Of a stretch of DNA of 64,000 bases, positions 40,086 through 49,122 are shown in pieces. The stretch comes from Streptomyces marispadix (GTDB lineage Bacteria; Actinomycetota; Actinomycetes; Streptomycetales; Streptomycetaceae). Location: NCBI RefSeq assembly GCF_022524345.1, contig NZ_JAKWJU010000002.1:1612001-1676000 (forward strand). Direction: 5' to 3'. Position numbers and translations under genes: made by a program. Numbering within the stretch: the stretch's first letter is position 1; each line of letters begins with the position of its first letter. The notes under the pieces are model-generated. The model did not search any database, was not told where the DNA came from, and worked only from the letters and a program-made list of their open reading frames with translations.

Positions 40086-40877
40086 ATGGCCGCACCCCCG
40101 CCCGTGATGTCCCTACGGGGCGCCACCGCCTCGCTCGGGGCGCGCACCGTGCTGCGCGGCGTCGATCTGTCCCTGGGCCCCGGCGAAGCGGTGGCCCTCC
40201 TCGGTGCCAACGGCTCGGGCAAGTCGACGGCGATACGTGCCGTCATCGGCCAGGTGCCTCTCACCGGGGGCGAACTGGAGCTGTTCGGCACCCCCTTCGC
40301 CCGGTTCCGGGACTGGCGCCGCATCGGCTACGTGCCGCAGCGCACCACGGCCGCCGCGGGCGTGCCCGCCACCGTGCGCGAAGTCGTCTCCTCCGGCCGT
40401 CTCGCCCGTACGAAGCTGCGCCCGCTGGGCCGCGCCGACAAGGCCGCCGTGACGCACGCACTGGAGGTCGTCGGGCTCGCCGACCGCGCCCGCGACTCCG
40501 TCAACGCGCTCTCCGGAGGCCAGCATCAGCGCGTACTCATCGCCCGCGCGCTGGCAGGCGAGCCCGATCTGCTGATCATGGACGAGCCGCTTGCGGGCGT
40601 GGACCTCCGCGCCCAGGACGTGCTGGCCGAGGCGCTGCGCGAGCAGGTCTCACGCGGCACGGCGGTGCTGCTCGTCCTGCATGAGGCAGGCCCCCTCGCC
40701 CCGCTGATCGACCGGGCCGTGCTGCTGCGCGACGGCCGCGCCGAGGACGTCGCCGACCCAGGGCGCCTGCACGACCTGGCCTGCCATCCCCACGACGCCC
40801 ATGACGCCGGGGCAGCCGCCGCGGCCATCCAGAGCGGACTGACCGTGAGCGAAGCCGACCCCGGGACGCATGTATGA
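40086..40877 (+). CDS. znuC: Zinc ABC transporter ATP-binding protein
   Basis: ABC ATPase of 263 residues: Walker A GANGSGKST, Q-loop YVPQRTT, signature LSGGQHQRVLIARAL, Walker B LLIMDEPLAGVD, switch His in LVLHEAG. ATG 40086 follows GAGGAAGG; the in-frame upstream ATG at 40047 lacks a site. It is 113 bases after znuA and overlaps znuB by ATGA. Confidence 0.93.
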   Translation: MAAPPPVMSLRGATASLGARTVLRGVDLSLGPGEAVALLGANGSGKSTAIRAVIGQVPLTGGELELFGTPFARFRDWRRIGYVPQRTTAAAGVPATVREVVSSGRLARTKLRPLGRADKAAVTHALEVVGLADRARDSVNALSGGQHQRVLIARALAGEPDLLIMDEPLAGVDLRAQDVLAEALREQVSRGTAVLLVLHEAGPLAPLIDRAVLLRDGRAEDVADPGRLHDLACHPHDAHDAGAAAAAIQSGLTVSEADPGTHV

Positions 40878-41959
40878 CCGAGCTGCTGCACTACCCGTTC
40901 ATGCAGCGAGCCCTGCTCGCGGCACTGCTCGTCGGGATCGCCGCACCCGCCGTGGGCATCTACCTCGTACAGCGACGGCAGGCGATCATGGGCGACGGCA
41001 TCGGGCACGTCGCGCTGACGGGCGTCGCCCTGGGTTTCCTGCTGCGCACCGATCCGGTGTGGATGGCGGTCGCCGTCGCCTCGCTGGGCTCGGTCGCGAT
41101 GGAGCTGATCCGCTGGTACGGCAAGGCTCGCGGTGATCTGGCGCTCGCGATGCTCTTCTACGGCGGCATGGCGGGCGGCGTCATGATCATCAACCTTGCG
41201 CCCAACGGCTCCAACGCGAGCCTCACCACGTATCTGTTCGGCTCGATCACGACCGTCTCGGACTCGGATGTGTTCGCGATCGTCTGTCTGTCGGCGTTCG
41301 TGCTCGCCGGGTCGCTGGGGCTGCGGCGGCAGCTCTTCGCCGTATGCCAGGACGAGGAGTTCGCACGGGTCACGGGGCTGCCGGTGCGTGTATTGAATCT
41401 GCTGCTGGCGGTGACCGCGGCGGTGACGGTGACCGTGGCGATGCGGGTCGTGGGGCTGCTGCTGGTGAGCGCGCTGATGGTGATTCCGGTGGCGGCGGCG
41501 CAGCAGGCCACCCGCGGCTTCGCGAGCACGCTGGGGCTTTCGGTGCTCTTCGGGGTGGCGGTGACGCTGTCGGGTACGACCGTCTCGTACTACGGGGACG
41601 TGCCGCCGGGCGCCAGCATCGTCGTACTGGCGATCGCGCTCTTCGCCGTCGTCACGGGGCTGGCGGCGCCGATCGCCAAGCGTCGGGCGGCAGTTCGGGG
41701 CGGGGCGCCGGGAGGTGACGTCGCGACGAGCGGCGCCGACGGCGCGGTCCGCGACGACCGCGCGGTGGCGGTCGCGGGCGCCGGGCGGCCCGGCGCCCAC
41801 CGCACGAGGTCCCAGGACCGGAACGCGGCGGCACCCGGCGGCGGCAGGGTCACGACGGACGACGAGGGCGGCAGGGACCCCGACGGAGCCGAACGAGCCA
41901 GAGGGACCCGGGGAAGCGGAAGCGCCGAGGGCGTCGAGGGAGCCGAAGGCACTGCGTAG
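40874..41959 (+). CDS. znuB: Zinc ABC transporter permease with hydrophilic tail
   Basis: ABC-3 family permease, 361 residues, about eight helices. MGDGIGHVALTGVALGFLL and EEFARVTGLPVRVLN are characteristic. The membrane core ends near residue 275 (LAAPIAKRRAAVRGG); the last ~85 residues are Gly/Asp/Arg-rich and disordered, unlike most homologues. Overlaps znuC by 4 bases. Confidence 0.92.
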   Translation: MTELLHYPFMQRALLAALLVGIAAPAVGIYLVQRRQAIMGDGIGHVALTGVALGFLLRTDPVWMAVAVASLGSVAMELIRWYGKARGDLALAMLFYGGMAGGVMIINLAPNGSNASLTTYLFGSITTVSDSDVFAIVCLSAFVLAGSLGLRRQLFAVCQDEEFARVTGLPVRVLNLLLAVTAAVTVTVAMRVVGLLLVSALMVIPVAAAQQATRGFASTLGLSVLFGVAVTLSGTTVSYYGDVPPGASIVVLAIALFAVVTGLAAPIAKRRAAVRGGAPGGDVATSGADGAVRDDRAVAVAGAGRPGAHRTRSQDRNAAAPGGGRVTTDDEGGRDPDGAERARGTRGSGSAEGVEGAEGTA

Positions 41960-42075
41960 ATCCGTGGTTTCAGGGCGTGAGCGTCCGTACCGCCGGTGCC
42001 TGGCACAATGACCGGGCAGATGCAGTGCGTGCAAGGCGTGTGAAGGATCGAGTGGAAACGAGTGGAGGCGTCAGC

Positions 42076-42492
42076 GTGGCCACCGCAGGTCCCCCCGTCC
42101 GCGGCCGGTCGACTCGGCAGCGGGCCGCCGTATCGGCGGCGCTGGCCGAGGTCGAGGAGTTCCGCAGCGCACAGGAGCTTCATGACATGCTCAAGCACCG
42201 CGGGGACTCCGTCGGACTGACCACCGTCTACCGCACGCTCCAGTCCCTCGCCGACGCCGGCGAAGTCGACGTACTGCGCACCGACGACGGTGAATCGGTC
42301 TACCGCCGCTGCCACAGCGACGACCACCACCATCACCTCGTGTGCCGCCACTGCGGCAAGGCCGTCGAGGTGGAGGGCCCGGCCGTGGAGAAGTGGGCGG
42401 AGTCGATCGCCCAGGAGCACGGCTTCGTCGATGTCGGGCACACCGTGGAGATCTTCGGTACGTGCGGGGAGTGCGCGTCGGCGGGCAAGTGA
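42076..42492 (+). CDS. zur: Zinc uptake regulator (Fur family)
   Basis: Zn-dependent repressor of zinc uptake, 138 residues, nearly identical in size to S. coelicolor Zur. Winged HTH with VGLTTVYRTLQSLADAGEVD, regulatory metal site HSDDHHHHLVCRHCGK, and the second structural CxxC in IFGTCGECA. Start GTG 42076 (VATAGPPVRGRSTRQ) has GTGGAGGCG upstream. Separate ribosome site and 116-base gap from znuB; probably co-transcribed or from its own promoter. Confidence 0.95.
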   Translation: MATAGPPVRGRSTRQRAAVSAALAEVEEFRSAQELHDMLKHRGDSVGLTTVYRTLQSLADAGEVDVLRTDDGESVYRRCHSDDHHHHLVCRHCGKAVEVEGPAVEKWAESIAQEHGFVDVGHTVEIFGTCGECASAGK

Positions 42493-42539
42493 CCGGCGGC
42501 GCCGACTGCCCTGCCGAAGCCCGGCGTTGACGCCGCCGT

Positions 42540-42599
42540 AGAGACCCTTAGAGATCCTTGGACACCCTTAGACCCCCGTAGACACCCGTAGAGAAGCAG
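42540..42599. repeat. Decamer tandem repeat between zur and uppS
   Basis: Six phased 10-mers of the type AGACACCCTT/AGACACCCGT run from 42540 to 42599, in the gap between the convergent zur and uppS genes. A short hairpin (AGGCGCC...GGCGCCT, 42601-42623) follows and overlaps the uppS stop. Confidence 0.75.
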
Positions 42600-42621
42600 A
42601 AGGCGCCCAAGACGCAGGCGC

Positions 42622-43437
42622 CTAGGCCGACTTCGCCCCGCCGTCACGCGCACCGCCGAAGCGGCGGTCGCGCTTGGCGTACTCAAGGCAGGCACGCCAC
42701 AGGTCGCGGCGGTCGAAGTCCGGCCACAGCACGTCCTGGTAGACCATCTCGGCGTAAGCGCTCTGCCAGATCAGGTAGTTGGACGTGCGCTGCTCGCCGG
42801 ACGGGCGCAGGAAGAGGTCCACGTCGGGCATGTCCGGGTAGTAGAGATACCTGGCGAAGGTCTTCTCGGTGACCTTCGACGGGTCGAGCTTCCCGGCGCG
42901 TACGTCCTCGGCGACGGCCTTGGCCGCGTCCGCGATCTCCGCCCGGCCGCCGTAGTTGACGCAGAAGTAGAGCGTCATCGCGTCGTTGGCGACGGTCTGT
43001 TCCTGCGCGACCTGCAACTCCTTCACCACGGACTTCCACAGCTTGGGCATCCGGCCCACCCAGCGGATGCGGATGCCCAGTTCGTCCATCTCGTCGCGGC
43101 GGCGGCGGATCACGTCGCGGTTGAAGTTCATCAAGAAGCGCACCTCGTCGGGCGATCGCTTCCAGTTCTCGGTGGAGAAGGCGTACAGGGAGAGGTTCTT
43201 CACCCCCAGCTCAAGGCAGCCCTTGAGCACGTCGAGCACGACGCCCTCGCCGACCTTGTGGCCCTCCGTGCGCGGCAGGCCCCGCTGTTTCGCCCACCGG
43301 CCGTTGCCGTCCATGACGCAAGCCACATGGTTGGGGACGAGTTCCCGCGGGATCTCGGGCGGGCGCTCACCGGAGGGGTGCGGCTCGGGCGTGACGTACT
43401 CGCGACGCTGCCTTTGCAGCATTGCGCGGCGGGCCAT
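42622..43437 (-). CDS. uppS: Isoprenyl transferase (undecaprenyl diphosphate synthase type)
   Basis: cis-prenyltransferase of 271 residues that makes the polyprenyl carrier lipid for peptidoglycan. [17 protein letters not shown] (catalytic Asp), [24 protein letters not shown], and C-terminal [22 protein letters not shown] are the five conserved regions in short. N-terminal extension of about 35 polar residues. Followed on the same strand, upstream, by recO. Confidence 0.94.
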   Translation of the reverse strand: MARRAMLQRQRREYVTPEPHPSGERPPEIPRELVPNHVACVMDGNGRWAKQRGLPRTEGHKVGEGVVLDVLKGCLELGVKNLSLYAFSTENWKRSPDEVRFLMNFNRDVIRRRRDEMDELGIRIRWVGRMPKLWKSVVKELQVAQEQTVANDAMTLYFCVNYGGRAEIADAAKAVAEDVRAGKLDPSKVTEKTFARYLYYPDMPDVDLFLRPSGEQRTSNYLIWQSAYAEMVYQDVLWPDFDRRDLWRACLEYAKRDRRFGGARDGGAKSA

Positions 43438-43516
43438 GGTCGTTCAGCTCCAGGGATGTGACGGGGTCGGGTGCGGGATGCGCGGGGACACGGCGAGCGT
43501 AGCCGACCGCTCCGCG

Positions 43517-44389
43517 TCACCGCCGGTCAGGACCGGCGGGCTCCGGGCTGGGGCCAGGTTCGGTCCCGGGGCGTACGGGAGGGCGCCCGGGGCCCGGTTG
43601 AGACTCCGGTGGCCGGTCCGCCCGCCGGTCCGGGCGTCCCGGCGTCCGGTCCACGTAGCGCAGCGAACGCAGCCCCCGCTCCATGTGCCAGTGCAGATAC
43701 GCCGATACGAGGCCGGTGCCCTCCCTGGCGTGCCTGGCCTCACACGCGTCGGCCGTCGCCCAGTCGCCGGTGAGCAGCGCGCCGAGGAGGCGCAGCGTCT
43801 CCGGCGACGGTACGACGCTGCCCGGCACCCGGCAGTCGCCGCACACCACCCCGCCGGAGGCGACGGAGAAGAAGCGATTGGGGCCGTGCAGACCGCACTT
43901 GGCGCAGTCGTCGAAGCTGGGCGCGTAGCCGCCCATCGCCAGTGAACGCAGCAGGAAGGCGTCGAGCACCAGCCCCGGCGCGTGCTCCGCCGCGGCCAGT
44001 GTGCGCAGCCCTCCCACCAGCAGCAGATACTGCTGCACATTGGGCTCGCCCTCGTGGTCGGTGAAGCGCTCGGCGGTCTCCAGCATCGCCGTGCCCGCGG
44101 TGTAGCGCGCGTAGTCGGTGACGATGCCCTGCCCGTACGGTGCGATGGTCTCCGTCTGCGTGCACAACGGCAGCCCGCGGCCGATCAGTTCACTGCCGCG
44201 TGCGAAGAACTGCACGTCGACGTGGCTGAACGGCTCCAGCCGCGCCCCGAACTTCGACTTCGTACGCCGCACTCCCCGCGCGACCGCCCGCACCCGCCCG
44301 TGCCCGCGCGTGAGCAGAGTGATGATCCGGTCCGCCTCACCCAGCTTCTGGGTGCGCAGCACTATGCCGTCGTCGCGGAACAGACTCAT
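43517..44389 (-). CDS. recO: DNA repair protein RecO
   Basis: Recombination mediator of 290 residues that loads RecA with RecR. N-terminal OB fold (LFRDDGIVLRTQKLGEADRII), helical domain, and a four-Cys zinc site (CAKCGLHG...CGDCR). The C-terminal 40 residues are Pro/Arg-rich. It precedes uppS with a 79-base gap, the usual actinobacterial order. Confidence 0.93.
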   Translation of the reverse strand: MSLFRDDGIVLRTQKLGEADRIITLLTRGHGRVRAVARGVRRTKSKFGARLEPFSHVDVQFFARGSELIGRGLPLCTQTETIAPYGQGIVTDYARYTAGTAMLETAERFTDHEGEPNVQQYLLLVGGLRTLAAAEHAPGLVLDAFLLRSLAMGGYAPSFDDCAKCGLHGPNRFFSVASGGVVCGDCRVPGSVVPSPETLRLLGALLTGDWATADACEARHAREGTGLVSAYLHWHMERGLRSLRYVDRTPGRPDRRADRPPESQPGPGRPPVRPGTEPGPSPEPAGPDRR

Positions 44390-44460
44390 GGGGGCAGTAT
44401 CGCGTACGGGCGGGGGGGGTGGGGGTTGGGCGCGGGGGCGCCGGAGGGGGGAGCGGGCGC

Positions 44461-44638
44461 CGGGCAGATGATGGATAACGGATGACGGATAGCAGATGAC
44501 AGATATCGAAATCTGTTATCCCTTAGCTGTCATCCGCTACCTGTCATCCGTTACCTGCTCCCTGTCACCTGTCATCTGCCATCTGCCATTCGTCGCCTGC
44601 CATCTGTTACTTGTCATCTGTTGCCCGTCACACCCAGC
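44461..44638. repeat. Phased heptamer array B
   Basis: Six units of ATGACRG type (44461-44502), a short loop around ATATCGAAAT with CAGAT/ATCTG pairing, then about 18 inverted units of CTGTCAT type (44513-44638; variants CCGTTAC, CTGCCAT). Phase is kept throughout. It starts about 70 bases upstream of the recO start and runs into the 3' end of the next minus-strand gene, giving its last codons and TGA. Same design as arrays A and C. Confidence 0.9.
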
Positions 44639-44814
44639 GCCAGAGTGAGCTGGGCGTGCAGCGCCTCCGCCTCGGCGGGCGACAGGCGCAGATCGAGGTC
44701 GGAGTGGTAGACGCCGTCCGACAGCAGCCACAGCGGCACGCTGATGCGCCCGTCCTCAGCGATCCGCACGGGCTTGGCCGGTACGCGGTCGATGCGCCAG
44801 CCGCGCAGCGTCAC
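44614..44814 (-). CDS. Hypothetical small protein, 3' end inside repeat array
   Basis: 66 residues from GTG 44814 (VTLRGWRIDRVPAKPVRIAE), which overlaps the previous stop as GTGA; the frame also opens at 44835. No recognised domain; sequence RISVPLWLLSDGVYHSDLDL followed by a helix. The final GVTGNR and stop codon are encoded by heptamer array B. Similar small proteins accompany XRE/DUF397 regulator pairs in Streptomyces, such as the divergent pair here. Confidence 0.65.
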   Translation of the reverse strand: MTLRGWRIDRVPAKPVRIAEDGRISVPLWLLSDGVYHSDLDLRLSPAEAEALHAQLTLALGVTGNR

Positions 44815-45116
44815 GGCCGCTCCTCTACGCGCCATGCGGTACGGAGTACGGCGGAGAGCCTGCGCGCGGTGTCGGCGTTGCAGTTGCCCAGCGCCACCAG
44901 CGGGAGCCGCGGAGTGGCGGCGAAGGCGGGCAGCTCGACGCCGATGGACGGCAGCGTGATGCCGTGGGCCGCGAGGGCGTCACGCAGCTCGGTCACGCAG
45001 TTCTCGACGTCGTCGGGGTCGTGTGCGGGGCCGTCGGCCGAGTCGTCGTGAGCGGCGTTGCCGGGGCCGGGCTCCCAGCCGAGGTCGTGATCGTGGCCGT
45101 GAACGGGGTCGTACAT
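44811..45116 (-). CDS. Hypothetical protein next to XRE/DUF397 pair
   Basis: 101 residues, no known domain recognised. The first 35 residues are Asp/His-rich (YDPVHGHDHDLGWEP); the rest has alternating strands and helices (ELPAFAATPRLPLVALGNCN). ATG 45116. Overlaps the downstream small gene by 4 bases and is divergent from the XRE regulator across a 185-base region with an inverted repeat. Confidence 0.65.
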   Translation of the reverse strand: MYDPVHGHDHDLGWEPGPGNAAHDDSADGPAHDPDDVENCVTELRDALAAHGITLPSIGVELPAFAATPRLPLVALGNCNADTARRLSAVLRTAWRVEERP

Positions 45117-45139
45117 GGAGCCGCACCTTCCTGTGCGTA

Positions 45140-45159
45140 GTGTGACGAACTCCTCACAC
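45140..45159. promoter_or_regulatory. Inverted repeat in divergent promoter region
   Basis: GTGTGA-N8-TCACAC lies between the divergent small gene and the XRE regulator, 24 bases from the former's start. It is a plausible operator for the XRE regulator; no experimental basis here. Confidence 0.45.
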
Positions 45160-45301
45160 TCTGCTGCCGATTCGCGTAACGTGCCAGGGGTCCGGGCTCC
45201 CGGCCGCGACGTGCGGAAGGCACGAGCGGCGCCGTGGAAGTGCGGAGACCGCCGGTGCCCGGAAGGAACGACGAATGCTGCGCACGGAACGGCGGTGAGC
45301 C

Positions 45302-46153
45302 ATGCCCGGCCCCAAGGACATCGACGGCTCGGCGAGCCTTCCGACCTTCTACGGCAAGGAGTTGCGGTGGAAGCGGGAGCAGGCGGGGCTGACCCAGCAG
45401 AAGCTGGTCGACGGCAGCTTCTACGGCGCGAGCCATCTCAGCGAGATCGAACGGGGCGAGCGGCGCATGCCGCTCGATCTGGCACGGCACGTGGACCAAG
45501 TCCTTTGCACGGACGGATTTTTCGCGCGGCGTTGTGAGGACGTACGGAAGGCGAGGCGGAGCGGTCACGCGGACTACTTCGAGAAGGTGCTTGAGGCGGA
45601 GAAGCGGGCGGAGACCATCGAGGAGTGGTGTCCCACGCTGATTCCGGGGCTGTTGCAGACGGAGTCGTACGCGAGGGCGGTTCTTGAAAGCACCCAGGTA
45701 CTTGGGTTTTCGGATGGCGTCGACATCAAGGTCGACGCCCGGCTGGCGCGTGCAAGTCTCTTCGAGGACGATGAGACGCCGCTGTACTGGGTGATCCTCC
45801 ATGAGTCGTTGCTACGGCAACCCATCCTCCGCCCGCAGGAAATGGCCGAACAACTCGCTCACATTGCCCAGTTGGGGAAACGCCACCGAGTCATTCCCCA
45901 GATCCTCCCGTGGAATGCCGGGGCGCATCCACTCGTTCTCAGCAGCGCCACGATCATGACGTTCGCCGATGCGCCGCCCATGGTCTACACAGAGGCCACG
46001 TACAGCGGAGACACCATCGACGATCCGGGGACCGTGCAGAAGTACCGGAGGTCGTACGATCTGCTCAGGGCCGTCGCACTGTCCCCGAAGGCGTCCCTGG
46101 CCATGATCGAGACTGCGGCGGAGGGCTACCGAAATGACAAGCGGCCAGGCTGA
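45302..46153 (+). CDS. XRE-family regulator with DUF5753 domain
   Basis: 283 residues. HTH near residues 20-55 (LRWKREQAGLTQQKLVDGSF ... LSEIERGERRMPLDLA), then the DUF5753 ligand-like domain (YFEKVLEAEKRAETIEEWCP, LIPGLLQTESYARAVL, VILHESLLRQPI). Members of this large Streptomyces family (for example WhiJ and AbaA-type loci) work with a DUF397 partner in developmental or antibiotic control. Overlaps its DUF397 partner by 20 bases. Confidence 0.9.
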   Translation: MPGPKDIDGSASLPTFYGKELRWKREQAGLTQQKLVDGSFYGASHLSEIERGERRMPLDLARHVDQVLCTDGFFARRCEDVRKARRSGHADYFEKVLEAEKRAETIEEWCPTLIPGLLQTESYARAVLESTQVLGFSDGVDIKVDARLARASLFEDDETPLYWVILHESLLRQPILRPQEMAEQLAHIAQLGKRHRVIPQILPWNAGAHPLVLSSATIMTFADAPPMVYTEATYSGDTIDDPGTVQKYRRSYDLLRAVALSPKASLAMIETAAEGYRNDKRPG

Positions 46154-46340
46154 CTTGAGCGACGCGAAGTGGCGCAAGAGCAGCCACAGCAACCCTGACG
46201 GCGGCAACTGCGTCGAGGTCGCGGACGGCCTCAAGGGTGTCGTCCCTGTACGCGACAGCAAGTCCCCGGAAGGCCCCGTCGTGATCGTCGGCGCACGCGC
46301 CTGGTCGGCCTTCATCGGCCTTGTGACGCACGGCAGTTGA
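46134..46340 (+). CDS. DUF397 domain protein
   Basis: 68-residue DUF397 protein: WRKSSHSNPDGGNCVEVADG, then VVPVRDSKSPEGPVVIVGARAW, the complete domain. It is the standard small partner of the upstream XRE/DUF5753 regulator and is translationally coupled to it by overlap. Confidence 0.92.
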   Translation: MTSGQADLSDAKWRKSSHSNPDGGNCVEVADGLKGVVPVRDSKSPEGPVVIVGARAWSAFIGLVTHGS

Positions 46341-46396
46341 GTATCTGAATGAGGTCGGGAGGCAGTCGCTGAGAACGGCGACCTGGCCGATGTCCC

Positions 46397-46777
46397 TCAG
46401 AGTGGTGCGAGGCGGGCCTTGAGCAGGCAGAACTCATTGCCTTCTGGGTCCATCAGGACATGCCACTGCTCTTCCCCGGTCTGGCCGATGTCGGCCGGAC
46501 GGGCGCCGAGCTTCAGCAGGCGTTCGAGTTCGGCGTCCTGATCGCGGTCGGTGGCGTTGACGTCGATGTGCAGCCGGGACTTGCCCTTCTCCGGCTCGTC
46601 CCTGCGGCTGAGGATGATCGTCGGCTGCGGACCGCCGAACCCTTCGCGCGGACCGATCTCCAGCGTGCCGTCGTCCTCGCTGTCGAGCACGACGAAGTCC
46701 AGTACCTCGCACCAGAACCGCGCCAGCACCTCGGGCTCGCGGCAGCCGAGCACGAGTTCACTGATACGACATGCCAT
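46397..46777 (-). CDS. VOC-family (glyoxalase/bleomycin-resistance-like) protein
   Basis: 126 residues with two beta-alpha-beta-beta-beta repeats: ELVLGCREPEVLARFWCEVL, then LHIDVNATDRDQDAELERLL and VLMDPEGNEFCLL. Metal ligands His and Glu are visible in the second half. Enzymatic role not predictable. Convergent with the DUF397 gene. Confidence 0.85.
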   Translation of the reverse strand: MACRISELVLGCREPEVLARFWCEVLDFVVLDSEDDGTLEIGPREGFGGPQPTIILSRRDEPEKGKSRLHIDVNATDRDQDAELERLLKLGARPADIGQTGEEQWHVLMDPEGNEFCLLKARLAPL

Positions 46778-46965
46778 GACGAAACCCGCTCTCAGCCTGG
46801 GAACTGCCGGTGGGCCCTACGCGAACCGCATGGGCTCCCAGCAGTGAGAACAACTCCGCGACCGTACCGGACGAGGTGAGCACGAGCGAAGTGATTTCAG
46901 GGGCCGGCTCCGGACAGCCGAGGCCGTTGGCGGGCGCAGCGGGAAAGCCGACTTCGAGACACGGC

Positions 46966-49122
46966 CTAGCTGTTCGCTCCCGGGGTGTCGTCGCCGGTCG
47001 GCGGACGGCCGTTTCGAAATTCCTCGACGAACTCATGGCTGCTGCGCGTATGCGGATGCTCAGCGCCCAGGGACCTCTCGCGTCGATCCGCGACCTCGAT
47101 CATCAATTCGGTCGCCGGGACCAACTCGCCGAGGGCGTAAAGACTTCTGGCGTACAGGGTCTGCGTGGACAGGGTGAGCGAGTGATCGGGCCCGTGACAC
47201 CGCAAGTAGTCTTCGGCGGCCGCACGCCCCTCGTCCCTGGCCGCCTCGTAACGACCCAAGGTGAAGAGGGCGAAACCGTAGTTGAGTCGCGCGTGCAGGG
47301 TGACGGCGTGCTCTCGACCGAGGTGGGTAGCGCACTCTTCCGGCAAGGGAACTTCCGACCTGTCGATCTCGTCGGCCAGTTCCGCGAAGGGAAGCCCCGC
47401 CAGCAGATGGGACCGGTCGCGCAACGTCAGCGGATGGCCGGGGCCGAGCAGTTGCTTTCGGCCCGCCACCGCGCGGCGAAGCAAGGCAAGCCCTTCGGGA
47501 GTCTGATCAAGCTGTAGCAGCGGCATGTAAAGCGCCTGACAACTGCTGAGAGTGTCCAGATCCTCAGCGCCGAAAAGCCGTTCCCGAACGGCGAGCAGCC
47601 GGCGATGCACGGCGACCGACTCCTCGTACCGCCCCAAGCGCAGCAGCGCACGGGCGACCCGTTCCTCCGCGGTCAGAACCAGCCGGTGTTCCCCTCCCAG
47701 CGTTCGCTGCGCCAACGGGCCCGCCGCGGAAGCGAGTTCGAGCGCCGCCTGGTAATCGCCGTCGCGGTGCAGGGAGATGGCGAGCCGAATGGCGACGTCC
47801 AGCGCCTCGGCTACGGTCGGCTCGTCGTCCGCCTGCCGCAGCAGAGCCAGGACATGGGGCGCCAGCAAGCGCATCCTCACGTCGTTCTGGCCGGGTTCGG
47901 GGACGGCAGGAACGACGGCGTTCAGCAGTTTTCCGGCTGCGGCGCGGAGGGCGGGAAGCTGCGGGGCCGGAGTCCCTGCGGCGACGCTGGCGAGCAGTAC
48001 GCCGTGGGTCTGTATGCAGCGGACGCCGACGTCGACCAGAGCCGTGAGTGAGTGGTCCAGCAGTCCGCGCAGCGCGGCTTCGGCCCGCGCCGGAGACAGT
48101 ACTGCCGCCAGTTCGGGGCCGTTGAGCAGGGACAGCGGCAGGGGGTCCGACCCGTAGCAGGCGAGCAGTTGCAGCAGCGCCGTGGACTCGGGGGAACCCT
48201 GTGCGGCGAGTGCGTCGAGAGACAACTGCCAGGTGCGGCTGACCAGTTGGCGGGAGTCCTCGCCGGGGAGACGGACGGCTCCCCGGTCGATGAGACCTAC
48301 CTGTCCGCCTCCGTCGAGGCGGGATCCGTACTGCTTCATCGTCCAGGGCTCGATCACCTGGTGGGAGAGGAAGCCACCCGCGAGGGTGAGTGCGAGCGGC
48401 AACCGCCCAAGTTTTTCCGCGATTTGGGCGGCGTCCTCGGAGGTACCCGCTTCGGGCGCCAGGTCGCACAGGACTTGGGCCGCCGCCTGCTGCGGCAGTA
48501 CGCCGACGTGGTGCAGCTCGGCGTAGGGCCACCAGTGCGGCGCCGATTGACGGGTGCTGACGAGGACGGTGCCACGTGGGCTGGTACGCAACCAGCCGTC
48601 CTGGAGGATCGAGGGGTCATCGGCGTTGTCGAGCACGAGAAGCCAGGGTTCGTCGGACTGGTCGAGCCGGTCCCAGACAAGGTCGGCCGCTGCGCGCAAC
48701 CCGCTCCGTGCTGCTTGCAGTTGGCCTTCCGTGGCCCCTCTGTCCGCTGCGACGGCGAGCATGCCGCCGCGCAGCGTCGCCATGTCCGAGGCATTCACCC
48801 ATAAGCCGACGCGGTCGGCACCGGTCGTAGCGTGCTGGAACAGCGCGTACGCGACCGTGGTCTTGCCGCACCCTCCCATTCCGTGAAGCACGTAGACCTG
48901 GTCGCGGGTGCCCGCGTCGATCGCTCCGCATAAGCGGTCCATGAGCTGTTCGCGGTCGCGGAGTGCCACCGGAGGACGGCCGAAGGCCGGTCGGCGTACC
49001 GAGTCCGGGCCGTATCGCGCCTCGACGGCTTCATGGTGGTGGTGCTCGGTGATGTGCTGGTCGCCGGACGCCTGGTAGACGCGGCCCGCATCATGAGCGC
49101 GGCCGTCCATGGCGCCGCTCAT
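46966..49122 (-). CDS. NB-ARC STAND NTPase with TPR domain (NLR-like)
   Basis: 718-residue signal-transducing ATPase. The N-terminus carries a short motif GRVYQASGDQHITEHHHH (residues 13-30). The NB-ARC module follows: P-loop LHGMGGCGKTT (79-89), Walker B LLVLDNADD (about 150), GTVLVSTRQ sensor, and GRLPLALTLAG (GxP). A winged-helix region leads to C-terminal tetratricopeptide repeats of the kinesin-light-chain type (VLTAEERVARALLRLGRYEE ...). Such proteins sense a ligand through TPRs and oligomerise. Overlaps the upstream small gene by ATGA; that protein has the same short motif at its C-terminus. Probable defence or cell-death switch. Confidence 0.9.
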   Translation of the reverse strand: MSGAMDGRAHDAGRVYQASGDQHITEHHHHEAVEARYGPDSVRRPAFGRPPVALRDREQLMDRLCGAIDAGTRDQVYVLHGMGGCGKTTVAYALFQHATTGADRVGLWVNASDMATLRGGMLAVAADRGATEGQLQAARSGLRAAADLVWDRLDQSDEPWLLVLDNADDPSILQDGWLRTSPRGTVLVSTRQSAPHWWPYAELHHVGVLPQQAAAQVLCDLAPEAGTSEDAAQIAEKLGRLPLALTLAGGFLSHQVIEPWTMKQYGSRLDGGGQVGLIDRGAVRLPGEDSRQLVSRTWQLSLDALAAQGSPESTALLQLLACYGSDPLPLSLLNGPELAAVLSPARAEAALRGLLDHSLTALVDVGVRCIQTHGVLLASVAAGTPAPQLPALRAAAGKLLNAVVPAVPEPGQNDVRMRLLAPHVLALLRQADDEPTVAEALDVAIRLAISLHRDGDYQAALELASAAGPLAQRTLGGEHRLVLTAEERVARALLRLGRYEESVAVHRRLLAVRERLFGAEDLDTLSSCQALYMPLLQLDQTPEGLALLRRAVAGRKQLLGPGHPLTLRDRSHLLAGLPFAELADEIDRSEVPLPEECATHLGREHAVTLHARLNYGFALFTLGRYEAARDEGRAAAEDYLRCHGPDHSLTLSTQTLYARSLYALGELVPATELMIEVADRRERSLGAEHPHTRSSHEFVEEFRNGRPPTGDDTPGANS

